A stretch of 64,000 nt of DNA, taken from contig NZ_RYFW01000004.1 of assembly GCF_004138335.1 (NCBI RefSeq), positions 124,001 through 188,000 on the forward strand. The letters are read 5' to 3'. The DNA comes from Peristeroidobacter agariperforans (lineage in GTDB: Bacteria; Pseudomonadota; Gammaproteobacteria; Steroidobacterales; Steroidobacteraceae). Below are positions 23,455 to 31,551 of the stretch, one piece after another. A program made the translations under genes and the position numbers. Under the pieces are notes generated by a model. It was not told the origin of the DNA, searched no databases, and saw only the letters and a program-made list of their open reading frames with translations. Numbering within the stretch: the stretch's first letter is position 1; each line of letters starts with the position of its first letter.

Positions 23455-24401
23455 TGCGCCGGCTGCATCTGTTGATGCTCGCGTTGCTGGCGCTGGTCTC
23501 CAGCACCGTTTCCGCTCATGAGCTGAGCATGGCGGAAATGGAAGTGCGCGAAACCTCGCCGGGCGAGTTCCTGTGGCAATGGACGGCCAGCAGCGATAAA
23601 GCGCCGGCAGTGGTGCTTGCACCCGTGTGGCCAGAGAGCTGTGCGGTCGACATGAACATGCTCCGCTGCGGCGAACGAGGCTTGTTCGGCACGCTCCGGG
23701 TCGATGGCGTCGGCGAGGACTACTCGGCTGCGATCGTTAAGATTTACTGGCTCGACGGTCAGAGCCGAGTGTTTACGCTCACTACCCGGCAGCCCGAAGT
23801 GCACTTGTATGGTTCGGCCGAAGACCGGCGCGGCATGGGCGAAATCGCCTGGGCCTACGCGACGCTCGGCGTCGAGCACATCCTCGCCGGCTTCGATCAC
23901 TTGATGTTCGTGCTGTCGCTGTTGTTCCTGGTCGGTTTCAACAAACGGCTGGTGTACACGATCAGCGCCTTCACGCTTGCGCACAGCCTGACGCTGGCGC
24001 TGAGCTCGCTCGGCTTGTTGACGCTGCGTCCGCCGCCGGTGGAGGCAACGATTGCGCTGTCCATCATGCTGGTCGCCGCCGAGGCGCTGAACAAGGAACA
24101 AACGTTGTCGCGCCGCTGGCCGGCGCTGGTTGCGTTCCTGTTCGGCCTGGTGCACGGCCTGGGTTTCGCGGGCGCGTTGTCTGAAATCGGGTTGCCGCAG
24201 AACAATCTTTTTGTCGCATTGCTGACCTTCAATGTGGGTGTGGAGCTCGGTCAGCTGCTGGTGGTGGTCCTTTGTTATGGACTGTACCGCGTGCTCGGGT
24301 CGCGGCCGTTCGTTACCGCTGCGCGTAGGCCGGCGCTCTATGCCATTGGCGGTGTGGCGGCGTATTGGTCGATCGGCCGCATCGTCGGAATTCTGATTTA
24401 G
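23454..24401 (+). CDS. HupE/UreJ-like membrane protein
   Basis: 315 residues. A signal peptide (cleaved near VSA-HE) is followed by an exported beta-rich domain of about 110 residues, then seven membrane helices. The His-rich helix motif GVEHILAGFDHLMFVLSLLFLVG, with FTLAHSLTLALS and GLVHGLGFAGAL later on, is typical of the C-terminal HupE/UreJ_2 family. Classic members transport Ni or Co; this long form with a periplasmic domain is found beside PpiC and phosphoesterase genes, where its role is unknown. The ATG overlaps the ppiC stop; a terminator follows at 24425. Confidence 0.85.
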   Translation: MRRLHLLMLALLALVSSTVSAHELSMAEMEVRETSPGEFLWQWTASSDKAPAVVLAPVWPESCAVDMNMLRCGERGLFGTLRVDGVGEDYSAAIVKIYWLDGQSRVFTLTTRQPEVHLYGSAEDRRGMGEIAWAYATLGVEHILAGFDHLMFVLSLLFLVGFNKRLVYTISAFTLAHSLTLALSSLGLLTLRPPPVEATIALSIMLVAAEALNKEQTLSRRWPALVAFLFGLVHGLGFAGALSEIGLPQNNLFVALLTFNVGVELGQLLVVVLCYGLYRVLGSRPFVTAARRPALYAIGGVAAYWSIGRIVGILI

Positions 24402-24424
24402 GCCTCAGCACGATTCGCCGGGCA

Positions 24425-24451
24425 GGCGGCGCTTCGGGCGCCGCCAATTTT
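24425..24451 (+). terminator. Intrinsic terminator after hupE-like gene
   Basis: GGCGGCGC and GCGCCGCC with loop TTCGG are followed by AATTTT. It lies 23 nt past the stop, between two convergent genes. Confidence 0.85.
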
Positions 24452-24458
24452 ATCGAGG

Positions 24459-25025
24459 CTATTGCTCGGCGAGCGCGGCTTCGACATCGTCGAGCAGCGA
24501 TTGGGCGGTCTGCGAGACGCCGTCGTTGTCGCCGTGATAAATCGCACGGCGCATGACATCGCGGACCTGGCCGTTCTCATCGCCGTCTCGCAGAGCGAGG
24601 GCGTGCAGTGAACGAAGCGCGATGTGACGATCCACTTCCGGCTCGCCGGTGTCGACGACTTCTCTCAAGCCGGGCAGCGCTTGCGCTGTCGGTGCGCTCG
24701 CCAGATTGGCAATCGCCGTGGCGCGGGTCTTCGGGTCGCTGTCTTGCGTATCCTTGATCCATTTTTCGACGGTGTCGGCACTGGGTGCGGCGATCGCATC
24801 AGCAACATCCGTCGAAGGTGAGATGTCTACGCCAGCGTCGGCGACGTTTGGCTCAGTTGCTGCGTCTCGAGCTGGTGCTGGATCGATCGCTTGCTCAGTG
24901 GGCGGAGGCTGCGTCGCCGTCGCGCTCGCTGTTGCCTCGGGCTCGTCCCGACTTGCGTGCACATAAGCGAGGCCGCCGCACGCGGCGAGCATGCCTATCG
25001 ATACGACGATGACGGAAGGGCGCAT
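24459..25025 (-). CDS. HEAT-repeat-like exported protein
   Basis: 188 residues from ATG 25025. One N-terminal hydrophobic segment (SVIVVSIGMLAACGGLAYVHA) acts as a signal or anchor; the ACGG could be a lipobox. A low-complexity Ala/Pro/Thr/Asp region follows (about 30-90). The C-terminal half has two or three HEAT-like helix pairs: DPKTRATAIANLASAPTAQALPGLREVVD, DRHIALRSLHALALRDGDENGQVRDVMRRAI. Probably a periplasmic scaffold. It lies 8 nt after the stop of the 25034-25627 gene, so the two are likely co-transcribed. Confidence 0.72.
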   Translation of the reverse strand: MRPSVIVVSIGMLAACGGLAYVHASRDEPEATASATATQPPPTEQAIDPAPARDAATEPNVADAGVDISPSTDVADAIAAPSADTVEKWIKDTQDSDPKTRATAIANLASAPTAQALPGLREVVDTGEPEVDRHIALRSLHALALRDGDENGQVRDVMRRAIYHGDNDGVSQTAQSLLDDVEAALAEQ

Positions 25026-25033
25026 CTTAGGGC

Positions 25034-25627
25034 TCAGTGAATTCCGGGGTTCGTGCCCAACGTGTTCCACGGCAACGCCCGCACGAACGCATCGAGCGCT
25101 TGATCGCTCTGAGTACCGGCCTGCTTGGCGTGAGCCAGTACTTTCACGCGCCAACGATCCGTCGTGAAGTAGTACAGATTGGTTTGCCCGCCCGCTGCCT
25201 TCGTGTCGGTTGCATACATGACCTTGACGCCCTTCAGGCCTTTCACGGCGTCGATTGGAAAAGGTTGCTCCGATTCGACTATGGCGCCTTCGCCGGCTGT
25301 AAGCGCCGCGGTTGCTCTCGCTCCATCGATGTTCGCATCCGTCGCCGCCGAATCCGCGGCGTAGACATCCACTTCGACCGCACCCTGCAGCGTCGCCGAT
25401 TCCTGCTCGTATTCCGCGCCGGCATCGTTGTTACCGTCAATATTGTAGGGCTGCAACACCCGCGCGAAACTGCCTACATCCTTCGGAAACACCCAACCGC
25501 TATCGACATGGCACCACGCGCCATCGTCGCCGTATTTGTGTAACGGGTCCGCCACGCCGACGGCGCCGGTCAGAGTGGAAGCGATGAGTAGCGCAAGCAG
25601 CGCGGGCTTGGGTCCGATTCGGTTCAT
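25034..25627 (-). CDS. Hypothetical secreted protein
   Basis: 197 residues from ATG 25627 with a Sec signal (ALLALLIASTLTGAVGVA). The mature protein begins DPLHKYGDDGAWCHVDSGWVFP and later has YYFTTDRWRVKVLAHAKQ, a beta-strand pattern. It has one Cys and no recognised domain. It is upstream of, and 8 nt from, the HEAT-like gene. Upstream, a strong terminator at 25687-25711 separates it from the large lipoprotein gene, so it needs its own promoter, which I cannot place. Confidence 0.7.
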   Translation of the reverse strand: MNRIGPKPALLALLIASTLTGAVGVADPLHKYGDDGAWCHVDSGWVFPKDVGSFARVLQPYNIDGNNDAGAEYEQESATLQGAVEVDVYAADSAATDANIDGARATAALTAGEGAIVESEQPFPIDAVKGLKGVKVMYATDTKAAGGQTNLYYFTTDRWRVKVLAHAKQAGTQSDQALDAFVRALPWNTLGTNPGIH

Positions 25628-25679
25628 GCGACGAGCATATGTCGGCAATGTGACAGCCATATGGACCCGGCCCGCACCA

Positions 25680-25711
25680 AAGAAAAAGGGCCGGGGTGGC
25701 GCCCCGGCCCT
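25680..25711 (-). terminator. Intrinsic terminator of the large lipoprotein gene
   Basis: On the minus strand AGGGCCGGGG and CCCCGGCCCT form a perfect 10-bp stem with a 5-nt loop (25687-25711), followed by TTTTTCTTT. It lies 24 nt past the lipoprotein stop. Confidence 0.92.
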
Positions 25712-25734
25712 CTGTTTGGCGCGATGCCCGACGG

Positions 25735-27957
25735 TTATTCCGTCCGGATGCGCGTCATGATGCCATCGTCATCATCGTCGATGATCGTGTCGCCCTGCAC
25801 GTAGTACTCCTCCACGAGAGGTTCCGTGTAAGAGCAGTTGCTCTGGTCCGGCGCCTCGTACTCGGTGTCGACGCAGAACTCGTAGCTGCCGCGGTACGAG
25901 GTCATCGTATCGCCGGAGATCGTGAATTTCTCGCGCAGCAGGCCATCCCAGCCATCGAACGTGGATACTTCGAACATGTAGCCGCCCGGCAAGTAAGCGA
26001 CGACTGCGAGCTGGTCGATCGGGTCGCCTTCGTAGCGCCACGTCCAGGCACCGTAGATTTCGTTGTCCACCGTCGGCACGCGCTTGAGCACCAAGCCCGC
26101 GGGATCTTCCTCGTCGTTCGCCCACAGCACCAGCGCATCGCCAGCCGCGTTCGGCGCCACGAAGTAACGCTGCGTGAACTCCTTGTTTCTATCGAACAGG
26201 CCACACTCGCCGTTGGTGTCCTTGGTGGTGAGCGGGGTCACGAGACCTCGTGCATTCTCCTCGGTGAGCGACAGAGTGCCGTACTCGACGCCGTTGCCGT
26301 TGACTTCCTGATCCAGGTCGCCGATGTAATCGCCGGCAATGCACGTCGCATCGTTCTGATGCGTGCCGAAGACGAAGCGGCCATCGTCGAATACCGTCAG
26401 CATGGCCAGCTGTTCCTGGTCGCCCAGGTCGACGCCGGGCTCGATCTGCAAGATCCAGGCGCCCTCCAGCTTGTCATTCGTGAGCGGGTCGATCGGCAGA
26501 CGCGTAAAGCCAGTGTCGCCCTCGCCATCGGCGATCACGAGGCGATCGTTCTCGTCGATGTACAACTGCGCGGCGCTAGTATCGGACATGCCGGCGGTGT
26601 TGTTGGTGTCGATGGCATTCGCGCACAACGAGCTGTTGAGCTCGACCGTGACGTTGTCATCCGCATCGATGCTGTAGCAGCCTTCCTCGACACCGGGCGA
26701 GGTGTCGTATGGGGTCGGCAACGAGGCGTCGACCATCAGATAACGGCCGGTCTTGCCGTCTTCGCTCGACGGGAACATCGAGAACACGAACGGCTGTCCT
26801 TTCATCAACGCGGTGGGTTGCAGCCACGTGCCGGCGATGCCAGTGCGCTCGCTCTCCAGGCGGGCGAAGCGTTCGGTGACGTTGCCGTCGGCATCCCGGA
26901 ACACCAGGCCCTGAGTCGTAATCTCCAGCTTGGTGGTGTCGTTGGCCGCGCCGTTGATGGGTTCATTGAAGCCGCAGAACCCGTCGGTTTCGACGCTTAC
27001 GTCGGCGCTGTTGACGGTGAACGCCTGCGTGAGCGGATTCCAATCGTACTTGCCGTACTCGACGCCATTGCCGCGAGCGTCGCTGAACACCAGCTCGTTC
27101 TTCGGCGTGCCGTCCGAGTCGCCCAGGGCGCAGTCGGCGTTGTCGTATTGACCGCCGAGCAAATACTTGCCGTTGCGGAACATGGTCAGCGTCACGATCT
27201 TCTCAGCGATCGGCGCGAACTCCGCGTCGGCGCGCACGTAGACGCCTGCCAGTGCGCCCGGCGCCTGGCCAACGAAGTGATTCACGGCGTCTTCGCGGTC
27301 CACCGCAGTCAGTGACACGCCGGCGGTGCCGCTCACGCTGCTGACGAACGTGGTCAGCGACGAAGTGAACGCAGTGTCCGACGCAGTCAGATCGATTGAG
27401 TTCGCGGCAACGGCGTTACGAATCGCCTCCGTAAACGAAATGCCGTCTTCCGGATTGCCGTTCGAATCCAACGACTGCAACAGCACCAGCAGATTCACTG
27501 CCACCGTTTCCGGGTTGGTGCTGGTGTTGGCAACCAGCGCATTCGCGACCGTCATCGGCGTCACCACGCCCTGACCGGGTACGGTGCCGAGCACCAGACT
27601 GCCGAGCGAGAAAGTAACGGTATCGCCGGCGCGATAATCGTAGCGGCCATCAACGTCGGTCACGCCGGTGATTTCCGAACTGGTCGTGTAGCTCAGGCCC
27701 GCGACCGGAGCGTCGACGAAAGTGCCGGAGCTGAGCTCGCCCGCAGGCGGCGGTGTGTCGTCCGGCGGCGGCGTGTCGTCCGGCGGCGGAGTGTTGCCAC
27801 CACCCGGCGGGGGCGTGTTATCCGGCGGCGGAGAGTTATTGGTCGGAGGCGGGGTGCTGTTGCTGCCGCCGCCACCACCGCCACCGCAAGCTGCGAGTTG
27901 AGCGGCGAGTAGCGCCAGCGTAACGGCCAGGATTCGTTTGCTAGTTCTGTTACTCAC
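25735..27957 (-). CDS. Large lipoprotein with repeated beta-rich modules
   Basis: 740 residues from the GTG at 27957, which puts a proper lipoprotein signal at the N-terminus (LALLAAQLAACGGG). A Pro/Gly/Asp-rich stalk of about 50 residues follows, then FVDAPVAGLSYTT...GVTDVDGRYDYRAGDTVTFSLG, a motif common in exported lipoproteins with adhesin-like or sensory roles. From about 245 on there are at least three related modules, each opening G(A/V)(W/Y) and containing a (L/M)T(V/M)F-x-(N/D)G-(K/R) strand, a Cys, and NGVEYG. Function unknown; probably surface-exposed beta-structure. An ATG at 28026 is possible but would place 31 residues before the signal. Confidence 0.75.
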   Translation of the reverse strand: MSNRTSKRILAVTLALLAAQLAACGGGGGGGSNSTPPPTNNSPPPDNTPPPGGGNTPPPDDTPPPDDTPPPAGELSSGTFVDAPVAGLSYTTSSEITGVTDVDGRYDYRAGDTVTFSLGSLVLGTVPGQGVVTPMTVANALVANTSTNPETVAVNLLVLLQSLDSNGNPEDGISFTEAIRNAVAANSIDLTASDTAFTSSLTTFVSSVSGTAGVSLTAVDREDAVNHFVGQAPGALAGVYVRADAEFAPIAEKIVTLTMFRNGKYLLGGQYDNADCALGDSDGTPKNELVFSDARGNGVEYGKYDWNPLTQAFTVNSADVSVETDGFCGFNEPINGAANDTTKLEITTQGLVFRDADGNVTERFARLESERTGIAGTWLQPTALMKGQPFVFSMFPSSEDGKTGRYLMVDASLPTPYDTSPGVEEGCYSIDADDNVTVELNSSLCANAIDTNNTAGMSDTSAAQLYIDENDRLVIADGEGDTGFTRLPIDPLTNDKLEGAWILQIEPGVDLGDQEQLAMLTVFDDGRFVFGTHQNDATCIAGDYIGDLDQEVNGNGVEYGTLSLTEENARGLVTPLTTKDTNGECGLFDRNKEFTQRYFVAPNAAGDALVLWANDEEDPAGLVLKRVPTVDNEIYGAWTWRYEGDPIDQLAVVAYLPGGYMFEVSTFDGWDGLLREKFTISGDTMTSYRGSYEFCVDTEYEAPDQSNCSYTEPLVEEYYVQGDTIIDDDDDGIMTRIRTE

Positions 27958-28143
27958 GTGATGTCCGTATGTAGTCCGCGATTGCGGGAACGCGCGTAAC
28001 CTACGGAGCGCCGGTCGGGCGGGCATTGCCCATTTTGGATAGGCACCCCCTGCGCAATGTCAAACTGTGAAGGGCTCCACCGGCGCCTTCGAGAACTGTG
28101 ATTCAGTGCCCGGGTTCGTACGATCAAAAGTTAATCGGCACAT

Positions 28144-28157
28144 GTGATGCATCACAC
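28144..28157. promoter_or_regulatory. Perfect 14-bp palindrome TGTGATGCATCACA
   Basis: The sequence is its own reverse complement. It contains TGTGA and TCACA like a CRP/FNR-family site, but with 4 nt between, not 6. It lies between exbB and the large lipoprotein gene, 187 bases upstream of the lipoprotein start. Confidence 0.4.
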
Positions 28158-28160
28158 ACA

Positions 28161-28180
28161 TCAGCGCGTCCTTGCGCTGA
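28161..28180 (-). terminator. Hairpin downstream of the exbB-like gene
   Basis: TCAGCGC and GCGCTGA with a 6-nt loop begin 11 bases past the exbB stop codon on the minus strand. There is no U-run, so termination is uncertain. Confidence 0.35.
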
Positions 28181-28191
28181 CGGTTGATCGC

Positions 28192-28938
28192 TCAAGCAGT
28201 CTTCGCGATCGGCGTCGCGCGGTTCGCGGGGACTCGCGACACCGGTGTAGCGGTGTCGAAGCGCGCGCCACCGACCAGATAAGAGTGAACGTCGGCGGCG
28301 AACAGACGCATCTTTTCCTGGATGGCTTTGTTACGTCGGATGAGCCAGTTGTAGCCCATGACCGCAGGCACGGCGACGAACAAGCCGATTGCCGTCATGA
28401 CCAACGCCTCGCCGATCGGGCCGGCAATCTGGTCCAGGCTCGGCTGGCCGGAAAGAGAGATGCGCGTCAATGCATTCAAGATGCCCCACACCGTGCCGAG
28501 CAGTCCGATGAAAGGCGACACCGACCCTGTCGTTGCGAGAATGGCCAGGCCCATCGACAGTCGCTCGGTGACACTTTCCATCGAGCGTTGCAAGGCAATG
28601 GCCAGCCACTCATTGAGCGGCATCTGCTCGGTGAGATGGCCTTGGTGATATTGCTTCGCGCGCAGGCCGTCCTCGGCCAGCATGCGGAATACATTGTCAC
28701 GGGCGCCTAGCGCCGCAATGCCGTCGTGCAGGTTGCCCGACGTCCAGAACTTCTTGCGCGCCTCCAGAAAATCTTTGTTGATCTTGCGCTGGTCCCAGAT
28801 CCGGGTGAGCGTGATGAACCAGCAGGCCAGCGACATGGCGACCAGCACGATCAGGATCGCCCAGGCCAGCGGGCCTGCCTCGTTGAGAAAGCTCAGAGCA
28901 TCGAAGTTGTTGGGGACTGCTTGTGTCTCGTTGGCCAT
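28192..28938 (-). CDS. ExbB/TolQ/MotA-family proton channel protein
   Basis: 248 residues with three membrane helices: [22 protein letters not shown] (N-terminal), then the pair around [27 protein letters not shown] and [27 protein letters not shown]. The GLLGTVWGI and GEAL motifs are diagnostic. These proteins form the proton-driven stator that energises TonB or Tol. No ExbD or TonB gene is next to it, which is unusual; the partner must be elsewhere. The SD GAGG is just upstream of ATG 28938. It is divergent from blaI. Confidence 0.9.
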   Translation of the reverse strand: [248 protein letters not shown]

Positions 28939-28985
28939 GGGAGCCTCGTATTGTTGACCACAGAAGTCGTAAACACTATGACAGC

Positions 28986-29025
28986 TGTAGTAGGTGCGCG
29001 CAAGCCGCTTGCGGGACCTACTACA
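28986..29025. repeat. Long inverted repeat: REP-like element or BlaI operator
   Basis: Outer arms TGTAGTAGGT and ACCTACTACA (perfect 10 bp) enclose inner arms CGCAAG and CTTGCG. The whole is a 40-nt stem-loop in the exbB-blaI intergenic region. Its GTAG heads resemble REP/SMAG extragenic palindromes of Xanthomonadales and Pseudomonas. BlaI operators also contain TGTAGTA/TACTACA halves, but normally close together, so the 20-nt gap favours the REP reading. Confidence 0.6.
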
Positions 29026-29065
29026 ACGGGCGTAGGCTCGACCACGTGGTTAGTCAGGGGTCGGA

Positions 29066-29452
29066 ATGCCGTCGCAGAAGCTCAGCAAGCTGGAATTGAC
29101 CATCATGGAGGCGCTGTGGACACAAGGCGCCAGCTCCATTCGTGAGATCCACGACGCATTCCCCAAGCGGGGCCGGCCCGCTTACACCACGGTGCAGACC
29201 ATGGTGTATCGGCTGGAAGCGAAGGAAATGGTCCGCCGCGCCAAGAAGATCAGCAACGCGCACATCTTCGAGGCCACGATCACGCGCGAGGCGGCCGAGC
29301 GCCGCTTGATCGACGACTTGCTAGGCCTGTTCGGCGGGCGGGCGCAGCCGGTGATGGCGCACCTCATCGAAACTGGCAAACTAACGATGGGTGACATCAA
29401 GGAGGCCGAGAAAATCCTGCGCGGACTCGGCAAGAAGGACGAGAACGCATGA
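29066..29452 (+). CDS. blaI: BlaI/MecI/CopY-family repressor
   Basis: 128 residues. The winged helix lies at 5-75: LSKLELTIMEALWTQGASSIREI, then YTTVQTMVYRLEAKEMVRR, the recognition helix typical of BlaI. The C-terminal part (HLIETGKLTMGDIKEAEKIL) mediates dimerisation. In this family the paired M56 membrane peptidase cleaves or triggers loss of the repressor when a signal is sensed. The M56 gene overlaps its stop by 4 nt (ATGA). No beta-lactamase gene is adjacent, so the target is not known and beta-lactam resistance should not be assumed. Confidence 0.92.
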   Translation: MPSQKLSKLELTIMEALWTQGASSIREIHDAFPKRGRPAYTTVQTMVYRLEAKEMVRRAKKISNAHIFEATITREAAERRLIDDLLGLFGGRAQPVMAHLIETGKLTMGDIKEAEKILRGLGKKDENA

Positions 29453-30759
29453 CGGCGCTCGCGCTGCACCTGTGGCAATCGACCGTGATCCTGATCGCGG
29501 CGTGGCTGCTGACGCGAGTGTGCCGGCGCAATTCTGCCGAAATCCGTTACTGGATCTGGTTCTGTGCGTCGTTGAAGTTCCTGGTGCCGTTCAGTTTGTT
29601 ACAACAGCTGGGCGATTACGTCGGTCGCTCGTTGCCTGCACCGATCCAGGTGGCGCCGAGTTTGCTCGAGACCGGCAGCGCCATCTTTGTTCCTTCGATC
29701 GATGGCAGTGGCTTCGACGGCTCCGTTCTGCCGAAGCTCACAATGGTCGCGGTGACGATCTGGGCGCTGGGCTCGGCCGCGCTGCTGCTGCGCTGGCTGT
29801 CGCAATGGCTGGCGATGCGGTCGATGCTGTCGTCTGCGCCTTATTTACCGATGGGCTTGGACATTCCGGTCCGCGTCACTTCGGCAGGCCTCACCCCCGG
29901 CGTGTTCGGGGTGTTTCGACCGGTGCTGATACTGCCGCGGGCTGTCATGCGCGAGCTGAGCGCATCGCAGATAGAAACAGTGCTCGCTCATGAGATGTGT
30001 CACATCCGTCGTCGTGACAACCTCACCGCCGCAATTCACAAGCTCATCGAAGTGATTTTCTGGTTCCATCCCTTGGTGTGGTGGATTGGCGCGAATCTGC
30101 TGCGCGAGCGGGAAGCGGCCTGCGATGAATCGGTCGTCGAGGCCGGGCATGAGCAGGTGGTGTACGCGGAATCGCTGCTGCACGTTTGTCGGCTCGGTGT
30201 GACGGCGAGATTTGCCGGCGTCGCCGCTTCGAGCGGGGGCGATCTGAAGCAACGCATGACGTCCATTCTGAGCCCGGAGCGGGCGTCGCCGCTCGACCAG
30301 CTCCGGTTCATGTTGCTGCTGACGGTGGCGATGGCGCTTTGTTACGGCCCGGTGCTGGCGGGCGTCGTTACTGGCGCTGCGCGCGAGGCATCGGACGGCG
30401 GGCGCATCTACTTCGAGACAATTACGCTTACACCGTCGCAGCCGCTCTGGTGGCAGGGCTCCAAGTTCGATCCGGCCGGCCAGCTCTCGCTGGACAATGT
30501 TTCTTTACGAGATCTGATTGCGCTGGCGTATCCCGCGTCGTACGTCAACGGCGATCCCGAGCTGATCGACAGGATTCACTACGACGTGCACGCACGCTGG
30601 CGCCCCGACAGCCTCGCGAGTGAGCGCGGCGTATATCGCGAGTTGCTGAAGAATATTCTGCGCACGAATTCCAGTCTGCAGCTGTACGTCAAACAGGGTT
30701 GCGACATCGACTGTGCCTGGATACCGGGCGAGTTGGTGGCCGGTCGTTCCTATCGCTGA
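29449..30759 (+). CDS. M56 (BlaR1-like) membrane peptidase with DUF3738-like tail
   Basis: 436 residues. The N-terminus has membrane helices (WQSTVILIAAWLLTRVC; LTMVAVTIWALGSAALLL). The zinc peptidase motif is HEMCH (His181, Glu182, His185), followed by FWFHPLVWWIG and LREREAACDESV, where the third zinc ligand lies. After a further helix near 290, the last about 120 residues are not a penicillin-binding sensor as in BlaR1; they resemble DUF3738 (SLRDLIALAYP, then GDPELIDRIHYDVHAR and a leucine-rich ELLKNILR). This periplasmic tail is probably the sensor. Translationally coupled to blaI. Confidence 0.88.
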   Translation: MTALALHLWQSTVILIAAWLLTRVCRRNSAEIRYWIWFCASLKFLVPFSLLQQLGDYVGRSLPAPIQVAPSLLETGSAIFVPSIDGSGFDGSVLPKLTMVAVTIWALGSAALLLRWLSQWLAMRSMLSSAPYLPMGLDIPVRVTSAGLTPGVFGVFRPVLILPRAVMRELSASQIETVLAHEMCHIRRRDNLTAAIHKLIEVIFWFHPLVWWIGANLLREREAACDESVVEAGHEQVVYAESLLHVCRLGVTARFAGVAASSGGDLKQRMTSILSPERASPLDQLRFMLLLTVAMALCYGPVLAGVVTGAAREASDGGRIYFETITLTPSQPLWWQGSKFDPAGQLSLDNVSLRDLIALAYPASYVNGDPELIDRIHYDVHARWRPDSLASERGVYRELLKNILRTNSSLQLYVKQGCDIDCAWIPGELVAGRSYR

Positions 30760-30796
30760 ACGGCGGTGATCGGATTCTTGGTCCAAGGACCGGCCC

Positions 30797-31532
30797 GTGA
30801 CTGCCGAAGGTTTGATCGCGGCGATGGATGAAGCGGGCGTGGACCAAAGGCGATCGTGCAGGCGTCGACCTGCTACGGCTACGACAATTCCTACTTGTGC
30901 GACGCCACCGCGCGGTTCTCTAATCGCTTTACGGCGGTCGGCTCGGTGGATGTGTTGCAAGCCGACGCGCCGAAGATGATTCGTCATTGGGTCGAGCGTG
31001 GTACCAACGGCTTCCGCCTATTTACCGGCGGCAGCACGGCGGCATTCGATCCGAGCACGTTGGATGATCCGCGCTCGTTCCCATCGTGGCAGCTGATCGG
31101 CGAGCTGGGCTTGTCGATGTGCATTCAGACCGACCCGGTCGGTCTCGCGCAGGTCGCGGGCCTCGCCAAGCGCTTTCCCAAAGTCCGTATCGTGCTCGAT
31201 CACCTCGGCCGCCCCGATGTGACCGACGGCCCGCCGTACAAGAAGGCGTCGAGTCTGTTCGGCCTCGCGCCATTCGAGAATATTTATCTGAAGCTCACGC
31301 CGCGTATCTTCGGCGATGTGCAGAGAAAGCATCGGCTGAAACATTCTTCCCGCGGCTGATCGAAGTGTTCGGCGCGAATCGCCTGGCTTGGGGCTCGAAC
31401 TTCCCGGCCTCCGAAGGCAAGTTGAGCAGCAACCTGGAAGTTGCGAAGAAGTGCCTCGCGTCCGTGTCCGAGCAGGAGCGCGAATGGATCTTCGCAAAGA
31501 CGGCGCAAGTGCTGTATCCGGCGCTGGCGTGA
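30797..31532 (+). pseudogene. Amidohydrolase-2 family pseudogene
   Basis: Homology to amidohydrolase_2 (TIM-barrel metal-dependent hydrolases such as pyrone-dicarboxylate lactonase) runs through three frames. Frame one holds TAEGLIAAMDEAGVD. After a shift near 30848 the next frame holds AIVQASTCYGYDNSYL through IVLDHLGRPDVTDG and NIYLKLTPRIFGDV, then hits a stop at 31359. A further shift near 31320 leads to ASAETFFPRLIEVFGANRL, RLAWGSNFPAS and AQVLYPALA, ending at 31532. The N-terminal metal motif (D-x-H-x-H) is absent, so the 5' end is gone too. Two frameshifts plus truncation mean decay, not error. It sits directly before the conflict-like locus. Confidence 0.85.
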
Positions 31533-31551
31533 GGGTTGGGTCGGGGCAAAC

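Noticed and set aside
25696-27315. 539-codon open frame on the plus strand
   Set aside because: Antisense to the lipoprotein; it even begins inside that gene's terminator.
27720-27870. Short GC-rich tandem repeats, considered as CRISPR or VNTR
   Set aside because: They encode the Pro/Asp/Gly stalk of the lipoprotein; repeats are too short and have no spacers.
28144-28157. CRP site
   Set aside because: CRP half-sites are 6 nt apart in the consensus; here 4.
29066-30759. Beta-lactam resistance operon
   Set aside because: BlaI and an M56 peptidase are present but no beta-lactamase or penicillin-sensor domain.
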